Shown here piece by piece: positions 43,305 to 54,985 of a stretch of 64,000 nucleotides of DNA (position 1 is its first letter; every line of letters starts with the position of its first letter). A program made the translations under genes and the position numbers. The stretch comes from KBS-96 sp964247975 (lineage in GTDB: Bacteria > Acidobacteriota > Terriglobia > Bryobacterales > Bryobacteraceae): the NCBI GenBank assembly GCA_964247975.1, contig CAXTWH010000005.1:62001-126000 (forward strand). Reading direction: 5' to 3'. The notes below the pieces were generated by a model that was not told the origin of the DNA, did no database searches, and was given only the letters and a program-made list of their open reading frames with translations.

Positions 43305-45484
43305 TGAAGCAACAGATTTTCAGAACGTTTGTGGCCGCTTTGACGTTGGGAGTTTCCTTCGGCGGCTCGGCTTTGGCGCAGTTTCCCGCTGCTTCTCCCA
43401 GTTCCGGCAGCACGCAGCCGAACAAGAAATCCGATCCGATTGTGGTGCGGCAGGTGGGTCCGCTTCCGTCTTACAAAGATTTAAAATACAACCCGCTCGG
43501 CGTGGTAAAGGTTCCCAAGCCGGAAACGTTCACGCTCGATAACGGAATGAAAGTTTTCCTGCTGGAAAACCATGAACTGCCGTTGGTGAATGGCCGGGTA
43601 GTCGTGCGCACCGGGAACTTATTTGATCCGAAAGACAAACGGGGTTTGGCGGAGTTAACGGGCTTACTGCTCCGCAGCGGCGGTACGCAGAAGATGACTG
43701 GCGATCAGCTTGATGAAACGCTGGAAAATATGGCTGCGTCGGTGGAAAGCAATATCGCGGAATCCGACGGCAGCGCGAGCTTTTCTTGTTTGAAAGAAAA
43801 TACCGACACTGTGTTCGGTTTGTTCTACCAGGTGCTGACCGATCCGGCTTTCCGGGAAAACAAGCTGGATCTGGCAAAAACGCAGATCAAGAGCTCCATT
43901 TCGCGCCGCAACGACGACCCTTCGGGCATTGCGCAGCGCGAACTGTACAGTTTGGTGTATGGTTCTGATACTCCTTACGGCGGCCAGGAAGAATACGACA
44001 CGATCAATGCGGTGACGCGCGCTGATGTGGTGAGCTTTTACCAACGTTACTTCTTTCCGGCAAACATGATTCTTTCTGTTTATGGCGATTTCGACAGCGC
44101 GGCCATGAAGCAGAGGATTCAAACCGTATTTGGCAATTGGAAAGCGCAGCAGCCGAAAGTACCCGAGTTTCCCAAAGTGGACGCTCAGCCCGCGCCGGGT
44201 GTTTATCTGGTTTCCAAGAACGATGTGACCCAAAGTTTTGTTGAGATCGGCCATCTAGGCGGCGAACTGCGCGATAAAGATTTTCCCGCGCTTTCGGTGG
44301 CGGCAGACGTTTTCGGCGGCGGATTTTCGAGCCGTTTATTCCGCGAGATCCGCACCCGCTTGGGTTACGCCTACTCAGTGGGTGCGGATTGGGGCGCGAA
44401 CTACGATCACCCCGGCGTGTTTCGCATCGGCGTCAGCACCAAAACACAGACCACTACCGAAACCATTCAAGCCATCTTGAAAGTTCTGAACGAAGTGAGA
44501 AACGCGGAAATCACCGATGATGAACTGAAAGTCGCTAAAGACAGCGTACTGAACAGCCTCGTGTTTGCTTTTGAGCGCCCTTCCAGCACACTTCGCCGGT
44601 TGGTCACTTACGATTATTATGGCTATCCAACTGACTTTCTGACGCGATACCAGAAGGCTTTGGAAGCCGTCACCAAACAGGACGTGCAGCGAGTGGCGAA
44701 AGAATACTTTCAACCTTCCAAGCTTACGATTGTGGCGGTGGCTAACCCGGAGAACTTCGGCGAGAAATTAACCGCGTTGAATGTACCGGTGAAACCGCTG
44801 GATGTAAGCATTCCTCCGCCGCACGAAACAGAAGTAACAGCTACTGGCCAGACCCTCGCCCAAGGCCGCGATCTGATGAACAAAGCGATCAGTTTTCTGG
44901 GCGGCGCAGCCAAGTTGAAAGCGGTGCGCGACATCACGGAATTAGAAGAAGCGAAGATGCAATCCCCGCAAGGAGAAATGGCGTTAAGCGTGAAATCGCA
45001 GGCGATTCTGCCGGGCATTTTCCGCGAAGATCAGCAACGCGGGCCGGTGACAATTACGCTTTATGTCGATCAAAAAACCGGTTGGGTGCATACGCCGAAA
45101 GGCACAATGGACCTGCCGCCCACGGCTCAGGAAAATATTCGCGGTCAAAGCTCCCGGCAGCTAGCGGCGCTGTTTCCGCAACTGGTAAAACACGAGAAGG
45201 ATGCGGTTGCGACGCAAGACGGCGCAGTGCAGGTAAAACTTGACGGCGGCGATCTGCTTACATTGAAAATCGATGGAACCACCGGCGCGCTGCAAAGTTT
45301 GAGTTACACCGATGAGGGTGGCCCAGTGATTGAAAACTTTTCCGATTGGCGCAAAGTGGATGGCGTGAGTTTTCCGTTTAAATCGGAAACGCTGAAAGAC
45401 GGCAAACCGGTGCAAAGCGCTGCCGTATCGGATATCAAAGTGAACACGAATCTGAAACCGGAGGAGTTAAGCAAACGCCCGTGA
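43304..45484 (+). CDS. M16-family inactive partner subunit with C-terminal LolA-like domain
   Basis: A 726-residue exported protein. After a signal peptide (FVAALTLGVSFGGSALA) comes an M16 fold that lacks the HxxEH zinc motif (GLAELTGLLLRSGG at the equivalent place) but keeps the substrate-binding R/Y segment SRLFREIRTRLGYAYSVGA in the second half. This matches the inactive partner of heterodimeric bacterial M16B peptidases. From about residue 520 an extra domain starts (GRDLMNKAISFLGGAAKLKAV) that resembles the whole protein encoded next door, which opens GRQIVDEAVDALGG. It forms a three-gene unit with overlapping starts and stops. Confidence 0.87.
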   Translation: MKQQIFRTFVAALTLGVSFGGSALAQFPAASPSSGSTQPNKKSDPIVVRQVGPLPSYKDLKYNPLGVVKVPKPETFTLDNGMKVFLLENHELPLVNGRVVVRTGNLFDPKDKRGLAELTGLLLRSGGTQKMTGDQLDETLENMAASVESNIAESDGSASFSCLKENTDTVFGLFYQVLTDPAFRENKLDLAKTQIKSSISRRNDDPSGIAQRELYSLVYGSDTPYGGQEEYDTINAVTRADVVSFYQRYFFPANMILSVYGDFDSAAMKQRIQTVFGNWKAQQPKVPEFPKVDAQPAPGVYLVSKNDVTQSFVEIGHLGGELRDKDFPALSVAADVFGGGFSSRLFREIRTRLGYAYSVGADWGANYDHPGVFRIGVSTKTQTTTETIQAILKVLNEVRNAEITDDELKVAKDSVLNSLVFAFERPSSTLRRLVTYDYYGYPTDFLTRYQKALEAVTKQDVQRVAKEYFQPSKLTIVAVANPENFGEKLTALNVPVKPLDVSIPPPHETEVTATGQTLAQGRDLMNKAISFLGGAAKLKAVRDITELEEAKMQSPQGEMALSVKSQAILPGIFREDQQRGPVTITLYVDQKTGWVHTPKGTMDLPPTAQENIRGQSSRQLAALFPQLVKHEKDAVATQDGAVQVKLDGGDLLTLKIDGTTGALQSLSYTDEGGPVIENFSDWRKVDGVSFPFKSETLKDGKPVQSAAVSDIKVNTNLKPEELSKRP

Positions 45485-46260
45485 GATGTTGCGTTGTTCT
45501 GCTGTTTGCTGTGTTGCTCATGCAAGCGCAGCCGCCGGATAAGGGAAGACAGATTGTGGACGAAGCGGTAGACGCTTTGGGCGGTCCCAAATTCCTGTCC
45601 ATGAAAACCAGAACCGAAACAGGGCGGGCGTACTCGTTCTACCGCGCCGAGTTAAGCGGCCTTTCCATCGCAACAATCTACACCGAGTATCTGGACCATC
45701 CGGCCCCGCAGCGTCTGGCGATTCGGGAACGGCAGGCGTTCGGTAAGAAACAGGATTACTCGGTTTTGTTTCTGGAAGACGGCGGGTTTGAGCTTACCTT
45801 TCGCGGAGCCAGACCTTTGCCGGACGACCGCTGGAAGCGCTATTCCACCACCGCAGCTACCAACGTGTTCTATCTGCTGCGCGAGCGACTGAACGAACCC
45901 AAAATGTCCTATGATTTTGTGCGCTCGGATGTGGTGTTGAACACGCAGGTGAACATTGTTGACATTACCGACCCTGATGACCATACCGTGCGCGTTTACT
46001 TCGACCTAAACACAAAACTACCGATCCGGCAGGAATACAGTGACTGGGACCCCATCGGCCAGCAGCGCAGCACGGAAACTACCGATTATTCGAAGTTTCT
46101 TGGAGATAAAGGCGTGCAATGGCCTTACGTGGTGCATCGCTCCCGTAATGGAGAAGTGCAGTATGAAATTTTCTCTGATCGGGTGGAAATTGACCCGAAG
46201 CTGCCCGAGAAAACATTCGCAGTGCCGGAAGGCATGAGGGTGCTGAAAAAAGTGGATTGA
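45481..46260 (+). CDS. Exported LolA-like (outer-membrane lipoprotein-sorting-like) protein
   Basis: A 259-residue protein with a signal peptide (CVVLLFAVLLMQAQ). The beta-rich body has the half-barrel pattern of lipoprotein carriers: DEAVDALGGPKFLSMKTRTETGRAY, DYSVLFLEDGGFELTFRG, and VRVYFDLNTKLPIRQEYSDWDP with WPYVVHRSRNGEVQYEIFSDRVEID near the C-terminus. The GTG start at 45481 overlaps the preceding stop (GTGA). The similarity between its N-terminus and the extra domain of the M16 partner suggests a duplicated module. The precise ligand is unknown. Confidence 0.78.
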   Translation: MRCCVVLLFAVLLMQAQPPDKGRQIVDEAVDALGGPKFLSMKTRTETGRAYSFYRAELSGLSIATIYTEYLDHPAPQRLAIRERQAFGKKQDYSVLFLEDGGFELTFRGARPLPDDRWKRYSTTAATNVFYLLRERLNEPKMSYDFVRSDVVLNTQVNIVDITDPDDHTVRVYFDLNTKLPIRQEYSDWDPIGQQRSTETTDYSKFLGDKGVQWPYVVHRSRNGEVQYEIFSDRVEIDPKLPEKTFAVPEGMRVLKKVD

Positions 46261-46391
46261 GCAATGCTTGAACTGCCGACAGAAAATTAGATAACCAACA
46301 ATTAGACTCCTTGGCTGCGTTGTACAGATGGTAGGAGGGCAGACCTCTTCCGCAGGGTTTAGGGACGTACAGTGTGCGCTAGTTCCGATAC

Positions 46392-46428
46392 GCTCTTTGA
46401 GTGCTTCACACAGTATTTCGCAAAGAGC
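46392..46428. repeat. Inverted repeat upstream of the HEPN-like module
   Basis: GCTCTTTG and CAAAGAGC, perfect 8-base arms with 21 bases between, centred about 105 bases before the module's first ATG. The stretch 46261-46514 holds no gene that I can support. Confidence 0.45.
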
Positions 46429-46514
46429 ACACCGGCAGCTCACGACACCGTCCGTCGGCTTTACCCCTGTTTGCCGCCACTCAGTAATGTCGATACCATG
46501 GTGATGAGGTGTAA

Positions 46515-47063
46515 ATGAATCGTCAGGACTTCGCTAGCTTTGTCGACAAACAGCAAAGGGCAGCCGAGGAGCAGGTAGATTGGGGTGCCACACGGGATGA
46601 ATGGCTTGACAACCTTAACTCTTTATACATGCATATTTCAGGGTTTCTAAAGGAGTTTGTGGACGCCGGTTCTATCAAGAAGAAGTTGGTGGACATCACA
46701 TTGAACGAAGAAAATATAGGCTTGTATGTTGCAAAAAAAATGGACATTGAAATTGGTAAACAACGGGTGTCCATTGAGCCGGTTGGAACACTTCTGATTG
46801 CGTGTAAAGGACGTGTTGACATTGTGGGTTCTGCCGGCCGTATATTGCTCCTTTTGGTGAACAAAAACGCAAGGTCACCACGTGATCTCATACGGGTGTC
46901 TGTTTCCATCGGGAAACAGGGAAACCCGTTACCTGCACCGCCCAGTTCAACTGAGGAAATTTCCTGGGGTTGGAAACTGGTTACTCGCGGCACTCAAAGG
47001 CAGTTCGTGGATTTGGACAAAGACTCGTTTTATGAAGCTTTGATGGAAGTTTCGAGTGCCTAA
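46515..47063 (+). CDS. Partner protein of the HEPN-like gene, unknown function
   Basis: A 182-residue soluble protein. The first 75 residues are helical and charged (NRQDFASFVDKQQRAAEEQVDWGATRDEW); residues about 78-117 form beta strands (ISIEPVGTLLIACKGRVDIVG by pattern), ending in WGWKLVTRGTQRQFVDLDKDSFYEALMEVSS. I recognise no family. A GAGGTG lies five bases before the ATG. The next gene starts at a GTG inside its last codons (8-base overlap), so the two are translationally coupled. By eye its codons are more A/T-rich than those of neighbouring housekeeping genes (ATA, AGG and CGT are used), which fits recent arrival. It could be the antitoxin or a sensor for the HEPN protein; that is inference. 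Confidence 0.7.
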   Translation: MNRQDFASFVDKQQRAAEEQVDWGATRDEWLDNLNSLYMHISGFLKEFVDAGSIKKKLVDITLNEENIGLYVAKKMDIEIGKQRVSIEPVGTLLIACKGRVDIVGSAGRILLLLVNKNARSPRDLIRVSVSIGKQGNPLPAPPSSTEEISWGWKLVTRGTQRQFVDLDKDSFYEALMEVSSA

Positions 47064-47592
47064 ATCGCGTTTCGTTCTCGTGCCTAGGCTTGAGATGGAG
47101 GAGTTGGCGGCCTATCACGAAGATACGATCTCAGCTTTAAAACTCTACTTCAGCGATAAATCCCCAGACTACCTAGACCGATTTGCTGGGTACTCATTGG
47201 AGCAGATTTCGGAGGATTTGGAAGCCCGGCTCGACGAGTCTGAGATCAGATCATCCCTTGCTGTACTGACTAGTCTAGAAGCCAAATTTCGAGTCGACTT
47301 CAACGCAAGATGTCAAAATCGATACAGGGATGATCTATCACGTCATTTTCGTGAGATTGAAAGAGTTCGTGGCGATCGTAGTGTTCGGTTAGATGAAGAT
47401 ATTTTGGAGGGCTGGAAGAGACATGCAGAAATACAAGCTCGGCTAATCAGTGAACTGCGCAGTGCCTTCAACTTTCGCCACTGGCTGGCTCACGGACGTT
47501 ACTGGATTCCAAAATTCGGCCGTAGGTTTGACTTCGATTCCATTTTTATCATGGCCACTGCTGTTGTTTCAGGATTCCCTTTTAAAGATTAA
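47056..47592 (+). CDS. HEPN-motif protein, possible RNase toxin
   Basis: A 178-residue, mostly helical, strongly charged protein. The C-terminal part reads SELRSAFNFRHWLAHGRYW, which contains R141-H142-x3-H146, the R-x4-H form of the HEPN ribonuclease motif. It is followed by KFGRRFDFDSIFIMATAVV. HEPN domains cut RNA in many toxin-antitoxin and abortive-infection systems, and proteins with the RHWLAHGRYW segment are common in proteobacteria as unnamed proteins. The GTG start overlaps the end of the upstream gene. No ribosome site other than the upstream coding sequence is seen, as expected for coupled translation. Catalytic activity is not proven. Confidence 0.72.
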   Translation: MPKSRFVLVPRLEMEELAAYHEDTISALKLYFSDKSPDYLDRFAGYSLEQISEDLEARLDESEIRSSLAVLTSLEAKFRVDFNARCQNRYRDDLSRHFREIERVRGDRSVRLDEDILEGWKRHAEIQARLISELRSAFNFRHWLAHGRYWIPKFGRRFDFDSIFIMATAVVSGFPFKD

Positions 47593-47612
47593 AAACGTCC
47601 TTGCAACTTAAT

Positions 47613-47657
47613 CAACTTGGACGTGTAGTCGCCACGCCGGAGCCGTGATCCAAGTTG
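47613..47657. repeat. Inverted repeat downstream of the HEPN-like gene
   Basis: CAACTTGGA (47613-47621) and TCCAAGTTG (47649-47657), perfect 9-base arms with 27 bases between, 20 bases after the HEPN gene. It may end its transcript or mark the module boundary. Confidence 0.5.
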
Positions 47658-47703
47658 GTTCCCGTGTAGCTCCTCAATGACGCGCCACACGGAAATACGC
47701 ATT

Positions 47704-47729
47704 CCCGAAAATAAAATCGGCATTGCCGA
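47704..47729 (-). terminator. Rho-independent terminator of metXW
   Basis: On the minus strand TCGGC-AAT-GCCGA forms a compact stem followed by TTTTATTTTC. It lies 20 bases after the metW stop and reads in the direction of metXW. Confidence 0.65.
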
Positions 47730-47748
47730 AAAACAGCATATTACAGAA

Positions 47749-48369
47749 CTACTTACGGATCAGAAACACCGCGACCGAGGCCAGCAAGTTCGGCATAAAT
47801 TTCACCTCGCGGTCGCCTTGCAGGCAGATGCGGTTCACAATCGTCCAGCCTTCTTTGCGGCACAACAACACAAAATCCTCCACTGTGAGAAAGTGCAGAT
47901 TCGGCGAATCGTACCAGTCATGCGGAAACAGTTCCGTTTTCGGGGCGCGCCCGCTAAACAAATGCGCCAGGCGAACGGTCCAATGGGCGAAGTTGGGAAA
48001 CGATACGATCACCTGCCGACCCACGCGCAGCATTTCCTGTAGAACGCCGATCGGCCGGCGCATTTCTTGCAGCGTTTGACTCAAAACCACAAAATCGAAG
48101 CTGTTATCCGGGTAATCGTGCAGACCGCTTTCCAAATCGCCCTGGTACACCGAAACACCGCGCGATATCGCTTTCCGCACTTTCGCGCCGTCAATTTCCA
48201 CGCCGCGCGCGTCCACTCGTTTAAATTCCCGCAACCAGGCGAGCAGTTCGCCTTCGCCGCAGCCTAAGTCGAGAATGCGTGAACCAGGAGACACCAAATC
48301 CGCAATCAGGGCGTAATCGCGGCGCGACAACACGTAGCGGTCGGCTTCGGCAGCGGCGGTCGGGCTCAT
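47749..48369 (-). CDS. metW: Methionine biosynthesis protein MetW
   Basis: A 206-residue SAM-binding-fold protein that supports homoserine acylation. Motif I is RILDLGCGEGELLAWL. GVEIDGAKVRKAISRGVSVYQGDLE, DNSFDFVVLSQTLQEM, VIVSFPNFAHWTVRL and PHDWYDSPNLHFLTVEDF are diagnostic of MetW rather than of general methyltransferases. Known MetW proteins bind and activate MetX in some bacteria. Its ATG overlaps the metX stop (ATGA), and a terminator follows it. Confidence 0.93.
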   Translation of the reverse strand: MSPTAAAEADRYVLSRRDYALIADLVSPGSRILDLGCGEGELLAWLREFKRVDARGVEIDGAKVRKAISRGVSVYQGDLESGLHDYPDNSFDFVVLSQTLQEMRRPIGVLQEMLRVGRQVIVSFPNFAHWTVRLAHLFSGRAPKTELFPHDWYDSPNLHFLTVEDFVLLCRKEGWTIVNRICLQGDREVKFMPNLLASVAVFLIRK

Positions 48370-49478
48370 CGGTGCAGGTCCTCGAAGACGCTGTTCAGAA
48401 AACCGGAAATCATTTCGGTTTGTTCTTTCACTTCCACCAGAAACGCATCGTGGCCGTACTGCGACGGCAGTTCGCAGAAAGCCACATCCACGTTGCGGCC
48501 CCGCAGCGCGCTGACGATTTCCAGCGATTGATAAGTGGGGTATAGCCAGTCGCTGGTAAAACTGATCACCAGAAAGCGGGCCGTGGTCCGGTCAAAGGCC
48601 GCCGCCAGAGTGGATCGACCGGCGGACAAGTCAAAATAATCCATTGCTTTGGTGATGTACAGATAAGAATTCGCATCGAAGCGCGTCACGAACTGACTGC
48701 CGCGATAGCGCAGGTAGCTTTCCACTTCGAAATCCACCGAAAAATCAAAACCGAATGCGGACTTATCGCGCAAGCGGCGGCCAAATTTATCGCGCATGGA
48801 ATGGTCGCTCATGTAAGTGATATGACCGACCATGCGGGCCACCGATAAACCACGAGCAGGCGGCTTATCGGGAAGATAATTGCCTTCGTTCCAATCAGGA
48901 TCGCCCATAATCGCCTGCCGCCCCACTTCATTGAAAGCAATCTGCTGGGCGCTGTGCCGGGCGGTGGTGGCAATGGGCAGTGCCGCGGCCACAGATTCCG
49001 GGTAAGCCACGGCCCATTCCAGCACCTGCATGCCGCCCATTGAACCGCCTGCCACGGCCAGCAGTTTTTCGATGCCCAAATGGTCGATCAGTTTCTTCTG
49101 CAAGCGGACTATGTCGCTGATTGTGATTACCGGAAAGCGCATCGCATACGGTTCGCCTGTAGCGGGATTCCGGCAGATTGGCCCGGTAGTGCCGCGACAG
49201 CCGCCGAGAACGTTGGAACAGATCACGAAGTAGCGATTGGTATCAAATCCCAGGCCGGGACCGATCATGCTGGTCCACCAGCCGGGCTGCCCATCGGAAC
49301 TGACGCCGGCAGCATGAGCATCACCGGAAAAAGCGTGCAGAACGAGAATGGCGTTGGATCGGTCGGCGTTTAAGATTCCATACGTTTCATAAGCAACATC
49401 AACCTCGGTGAGCGTAACGCCGCAATCCAGACTGAGCGCCGGAAAACGCATAAACTGCGTTTGAACAGGGAACGACAT
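48366..49478 (-). CDS. metX: Homoserine O-acetyltransferase MetX
   Basis: A 370-residue alpha/beta-hydrolase enzyme acylating homoserine in methionine synthesis. Key segments are YETYGILNADRSNAILVLHAFSGDAHAAG, the nucleophile elbow GGSMGGMQVLEW, SYLRYRGSQFVTRFDANSYLYITKAMDYFD, and the catalytic Asp and His near FTSDWLYP and YGHDAFLVE. The frame reaches 49538, but MSFPVQTQFMRFPALSLDCG gives the likely start at 49478. The acyl donor (acetyl- or succinyl-CoA) cannot be told by eye. The gene is divergent from carA. Confidence 0.94.
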   Translation of the reverse strand: MSFPVQTQFMRFPALSLDCGVTLTEVDVAYETYGILNADRSNAILVLHAFSGDAHAAGVSSDGQPGWWTSMIGPGLGFDTNRYFVICSNVLGGCRGTTGPICRNPATGEPYAMRFPVITISDIVRLQKKLIDHLGIEKLLAVAGGSMGGMQVLEWAVAYPESVAAALPIATTARHSAQQIAFNEVGRQAIMGDPDWNEGNYLPDKPPARGLSVARMVGHITYMSDHSMRDKFGRRLRDKSAFGFDFSVDFEVESYLRYRGSQFVTRFDANSYLYITKAMDYFDLSAGRSTLAAAFDRTTARFLVISFTSDWLYPTYQSLEIVSALRGRNVDVAFCELPSQYGHDAFLVEVKEQTEMISGFLNSVFEDLHR

Positions 49479-49564
49479 TTTGTGTCTGCAACATAGCATG
49501 ACGCGCGAACCGGGCAGCGGGCAATACCGAAAGGTCAAGAAGGGGAAATGGAAGGTTTAATGCG

Positions 49565-49593
49565 TTGAAATTAAGGCTCGAACGTGCTTCAAT
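49565..49593 (+). promoter_or_regulatory. Candidate carA promoter
   Basis: TTGAAA (49565-49570), a 17-base spacer and TTCAAT (49588-49593) partly match the sigma-70 boxes. Transcription would begin near 49600, at the hairpin below. Confidence 0.4.
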
Positions 49594-49598
49594 AAAGT

Positions 49599-49614
49599 GA
49601 TCGGCCCACCGATC
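49599..49614 (+). other. Hairpin near the carA transcript start
   Basis: GATCGG-CCCA-CCGATC, a perfect 6-base-pair stem with a 4-base loop, 47 bases before the carA start codon. It may shape the 5' end of the carAB messenger. Confidence 0.4.
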
Positions 49615-49661
49615 GGCTGCATACCCTTGCAGCGTTCCCCATTGTAAGGAGTTCACGAGAG

Positions 49662-50795
49662 TTGAAACAAGCAGTTCTCGCCCTGGAGGACGGAACAGTC
49701 TTCGAGGGAGTCAGCCTTGGTGCAGCTACACAACGCGCCGGAGAGGTAGTATTCAACACGGCTATTACCGGTTATCAGGAGATATTTACTGATCCGTCCT
49801 ACGCCGGGCAGATTGTGGTTCTGACTTATCCGCAGATCGGCAATTACGGCACAAACCAAGCCGACAACGAATCCACTCATCCCTATATAGAAGGGTTAGT
49901 GGTTCGCGAGTTTTCGCCTGTTACCAGCAACTGGCGTTCAGAAAAAAGCGCGGACGCTTTATTAGCAAAATATGACATTCCGGTGATTGCTGAAGTGGAC
50001 ACCCGAAAACTGGTGCGCCATCTGCGGGATCGCGGCGCGATGCGCGGCTTGATTTCCAGCGACACTCACGAAGCAGCCGAACTGATTGAAGCAGCTCGCC
50101 GTTCGCCTTCCATGCAGGGTCTGAACCTGGTGGAGAAAGTTTCTACCAGGGAAACTTACCAATGGACCAAAGGGATTGAGCCGGTTTCCGTTTCCGACAA
50201 GCCTTCCATGCCGGTTGATCAGAACCTGCATGTGATTGCTTACGATTTCGGGATTAAACGAAACATTCTGCGGAACATGGTGCATCTAGGCGGCCGCGTG
50301 ACGGTGGTGCCGGCCAACACTTCGGCTGAAGACATTCTGGCTTTAAAACCGGATGGCGTTTTTCTTTCCAACGGACCAGGCGACCCGGAGCCGCTGGTTG
50401 GCCAAATCGGCGAAGTGCGCAAGCTGATCGGCCAAACTCCAGTGTTCGGCATCTGTTTAGGACACCAGATTTTGGGGCAGGCTTTCGGCGGTAAAACGTA
50501 CAAAATGAAATTCGGCCATCATGGAGCCAATCATCCGGTTTTGAACCGGCTGACCGACAAAGTGGAAATCACCTCCCAAAATCACGGGTTTGCGGTGGAG
50601 CCCGATTCCCTGAAAGATTCGGAAGTGGAGATTACCCACCTAAACCTAAACGACCAAACTGTGGAAGGATTGCGCCACAAAACCAAGCCGGTGTTCTGCG
50701 TGCAATACCATCCTGAAGCTGCGCCCGGGCCGCACGATTCGCATTACCTGTTTCAAAACTTTTTCCAGATGATGAAGGAGTTTAAAGGTCGATAA
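49662..50795 (+). CDS. carA: Carbamoyl-phosphate synthase small subunit
   Basis: A 377-residue glutaminase subunit that feeds ammonia from glutamine to CarB. The N-terminal domain starts KQAVLALEDGTVFEGVSLG and has GYQEIFTDPSYAGQIV. The class I amidotransferase domain has catalytic Cys in FGICLGHQILGQAFGG and the His/Glu dyad in QYHPEAAPGP. FLSNGPGDPEP and SQNHGFAVE are intact. The start is a TTG with AAGGAG 12 bases upstream. carB follows after three bases. Confidence 0.96.
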   Translation: MKQAVLALEDGTVFEGVSLGAATQRAGEVVFNTAITGYQEIFTDPSYAGQIVVLTYPQIGNYGTNQADNESTHPYIEGLVVREFSPVTSNWRSEKSADALLAKYDIPVIAEVDTRKLVRHLRDRGAMRGLISSDTHEAAELIEAARRSPSMQGLNLVEKVSTRETYQWTKGIEPVSVSDKPSMPVDQNLHVIAYDFGIKRNILRNMVHLGGRVTVVPANTSAEDILALKPDGVFLSNGPGDPEPLVGQIGEVRKLIGQTPVFGICLGHQILGQAFGGKTYKMKFGHHGANHPVLNRLTDKVEITSQNHGFAVEPDSLKDSEVEITHLNLNDQTVEGLRHKTKPVFCVQYHPEAAPGPHDSHYLFQNFFQMMKEFKGR

Positions 50796-50798
50796 GCC

Positions 50799-54035
<3,237 letters not shown>

Positions 54036-54044
54036 ACCGGCATC

Positions 54045-54572
54045 CTACGTGTTCATGAACAGCCGTATGGCGGCGATGCCTACCGCGCCCGCTTGTTGGC
54101 ATTCCGCCATATTTTCAGCCGTGATTCCACCAAGCGCGAACACCGGCACGCCCAAGCCGCAGGCTTGCTTCAGAACGGCAATGCCTATGCCGTTTCTCTT
54201 TCCGGGACTTTGAAATACCGGGCTGAAAGTGACGAAATCCGCTTGGGCATTTTTCACATCTTCAAGCGTATGGCAGGATCTACCAATCAGAAGCCCGGGC
54301 AGAGTTTCGAAAGGCGCGTAGCTTGGCAGGTGTACGCCGTCAGCGCCTGTTGCGGCGGCGATATCGGCTCGCTCATTCACCAGAATTTTGACGGCTGCGC
54401 TGCCGCGCGTTTGCACCACGGCAGAACTGAATTCAAACAGTTCACGGGCAGATAAATCTTTTTCCCGTATCTGGACCAAATCAATTCCGGCATCAATTTC
54501 CCGGCGTATAATTTGAAGCAGCGGCGCCAAGCCGCCGCAGAGTTTCCGGTTTGTAATAAAATAGCGTAGCAA
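54045..54572 (-). CDS. thiE: Thiamine-phosphate synthase ThiE/TenI-like
   Basis: A 175-residue (beta/alpha)8 enzyme. DLVQIREKDLSARELFEF, ILVNERADIAAATGADGVHLPS, SCHTLEDVKNAQADFVTFSPVFQSPGKRNG and VPVFALGGITAENMAECQQAGAVGIAAIRLF match the ThiE family, which joins the pyrimidine and thiazole parts of thiamine. It is shorter than E. coli ThiE (211 residues) and could instead be the aromatase-like TenI, since the two are hard to separate by sequence. The start is a TTG at 54572. Confidence 0.88.
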   Translation of the reverse strand: MLRYFITNRKLCGGLAPLLQIIRREIDAGIDLVQIREKDLSARELFEFSSAVVQTRGSAAVKILVNERADIAAATGADGVHLPSYAPFETLPGLLIGRSCHTLEDVKNAQADFVTFSPVFQSPGKRNGIGIAVLKQACGLGVPVFALGGITAENMAECQQAGAVGIAAIRLFMNT

Positions 54573-54619
54573 CTTATCAACGATAGATCATCAGAACTGA
54601 GCGAAAAAGGAGTTTGAAC

Positions 54620-54955
54620 ATGAAAATGCACTTCTGCGTGCTTGCAGCTTCTATGGTCTTTCCTCTGTCTGCGGCAATGGGAAACGAGACAACACCGATT
54701 GCCTCCGATTCCCTTCCTCCGGCCATGACTTCAGCACTTCACAATTTTTCCACCAATGCCGTGGATGGAAAGTTTCGTGCACTGAAAAAACAAAACTCCT
54801 CGTCGCTGTCGCTTTGTTCTGTTCCGCTGGCTGAACCACCGCAGTGGCATAAGAAAGCGGTGATGGATCGAATGCCTGTGCCTAAGCCGAACTACCATGC
54901 CGATCAGAATCAGGTATCTCCGCCTGCCCCGCCCTGTCCGCATTCGAACCGCTGA
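54620..54955 (+). CDS. Small exported protein of unknown function
   Basis: A 111-residue product with a signal peptide (HFCVLAASMVFPLSAAMG). The mature part is polar, rich in Ser and Pro, ending PPAPPCPHSNR, with no recognised motif. AAGGAG lies seven bases before the ATG, an excellent ribosome site that supports the gene being real. It precedes a MarR gene on the same strand by 30 bases. Confidence 0.55.
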   Translation: MKMHFCVLAASMVFPLSAAMGNETTPIASDSLPPAMTSALHNFSTNAVDGKFRALKKQNSSSLSLCSVPLAEPPQWHKKAVMDRMPVPKPNYHADQNQVSPPAPPCPHSNR

Positions 54956-54985
54956 TGCGGCTACCCGTTAAAATCGGGAATAACC

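Noticed and set aside
49479..49661. SAM riboswitch upstream of metX
   Set aside because: Read on the minus strand, no SAM-I or SAM-II conserved core could be found.
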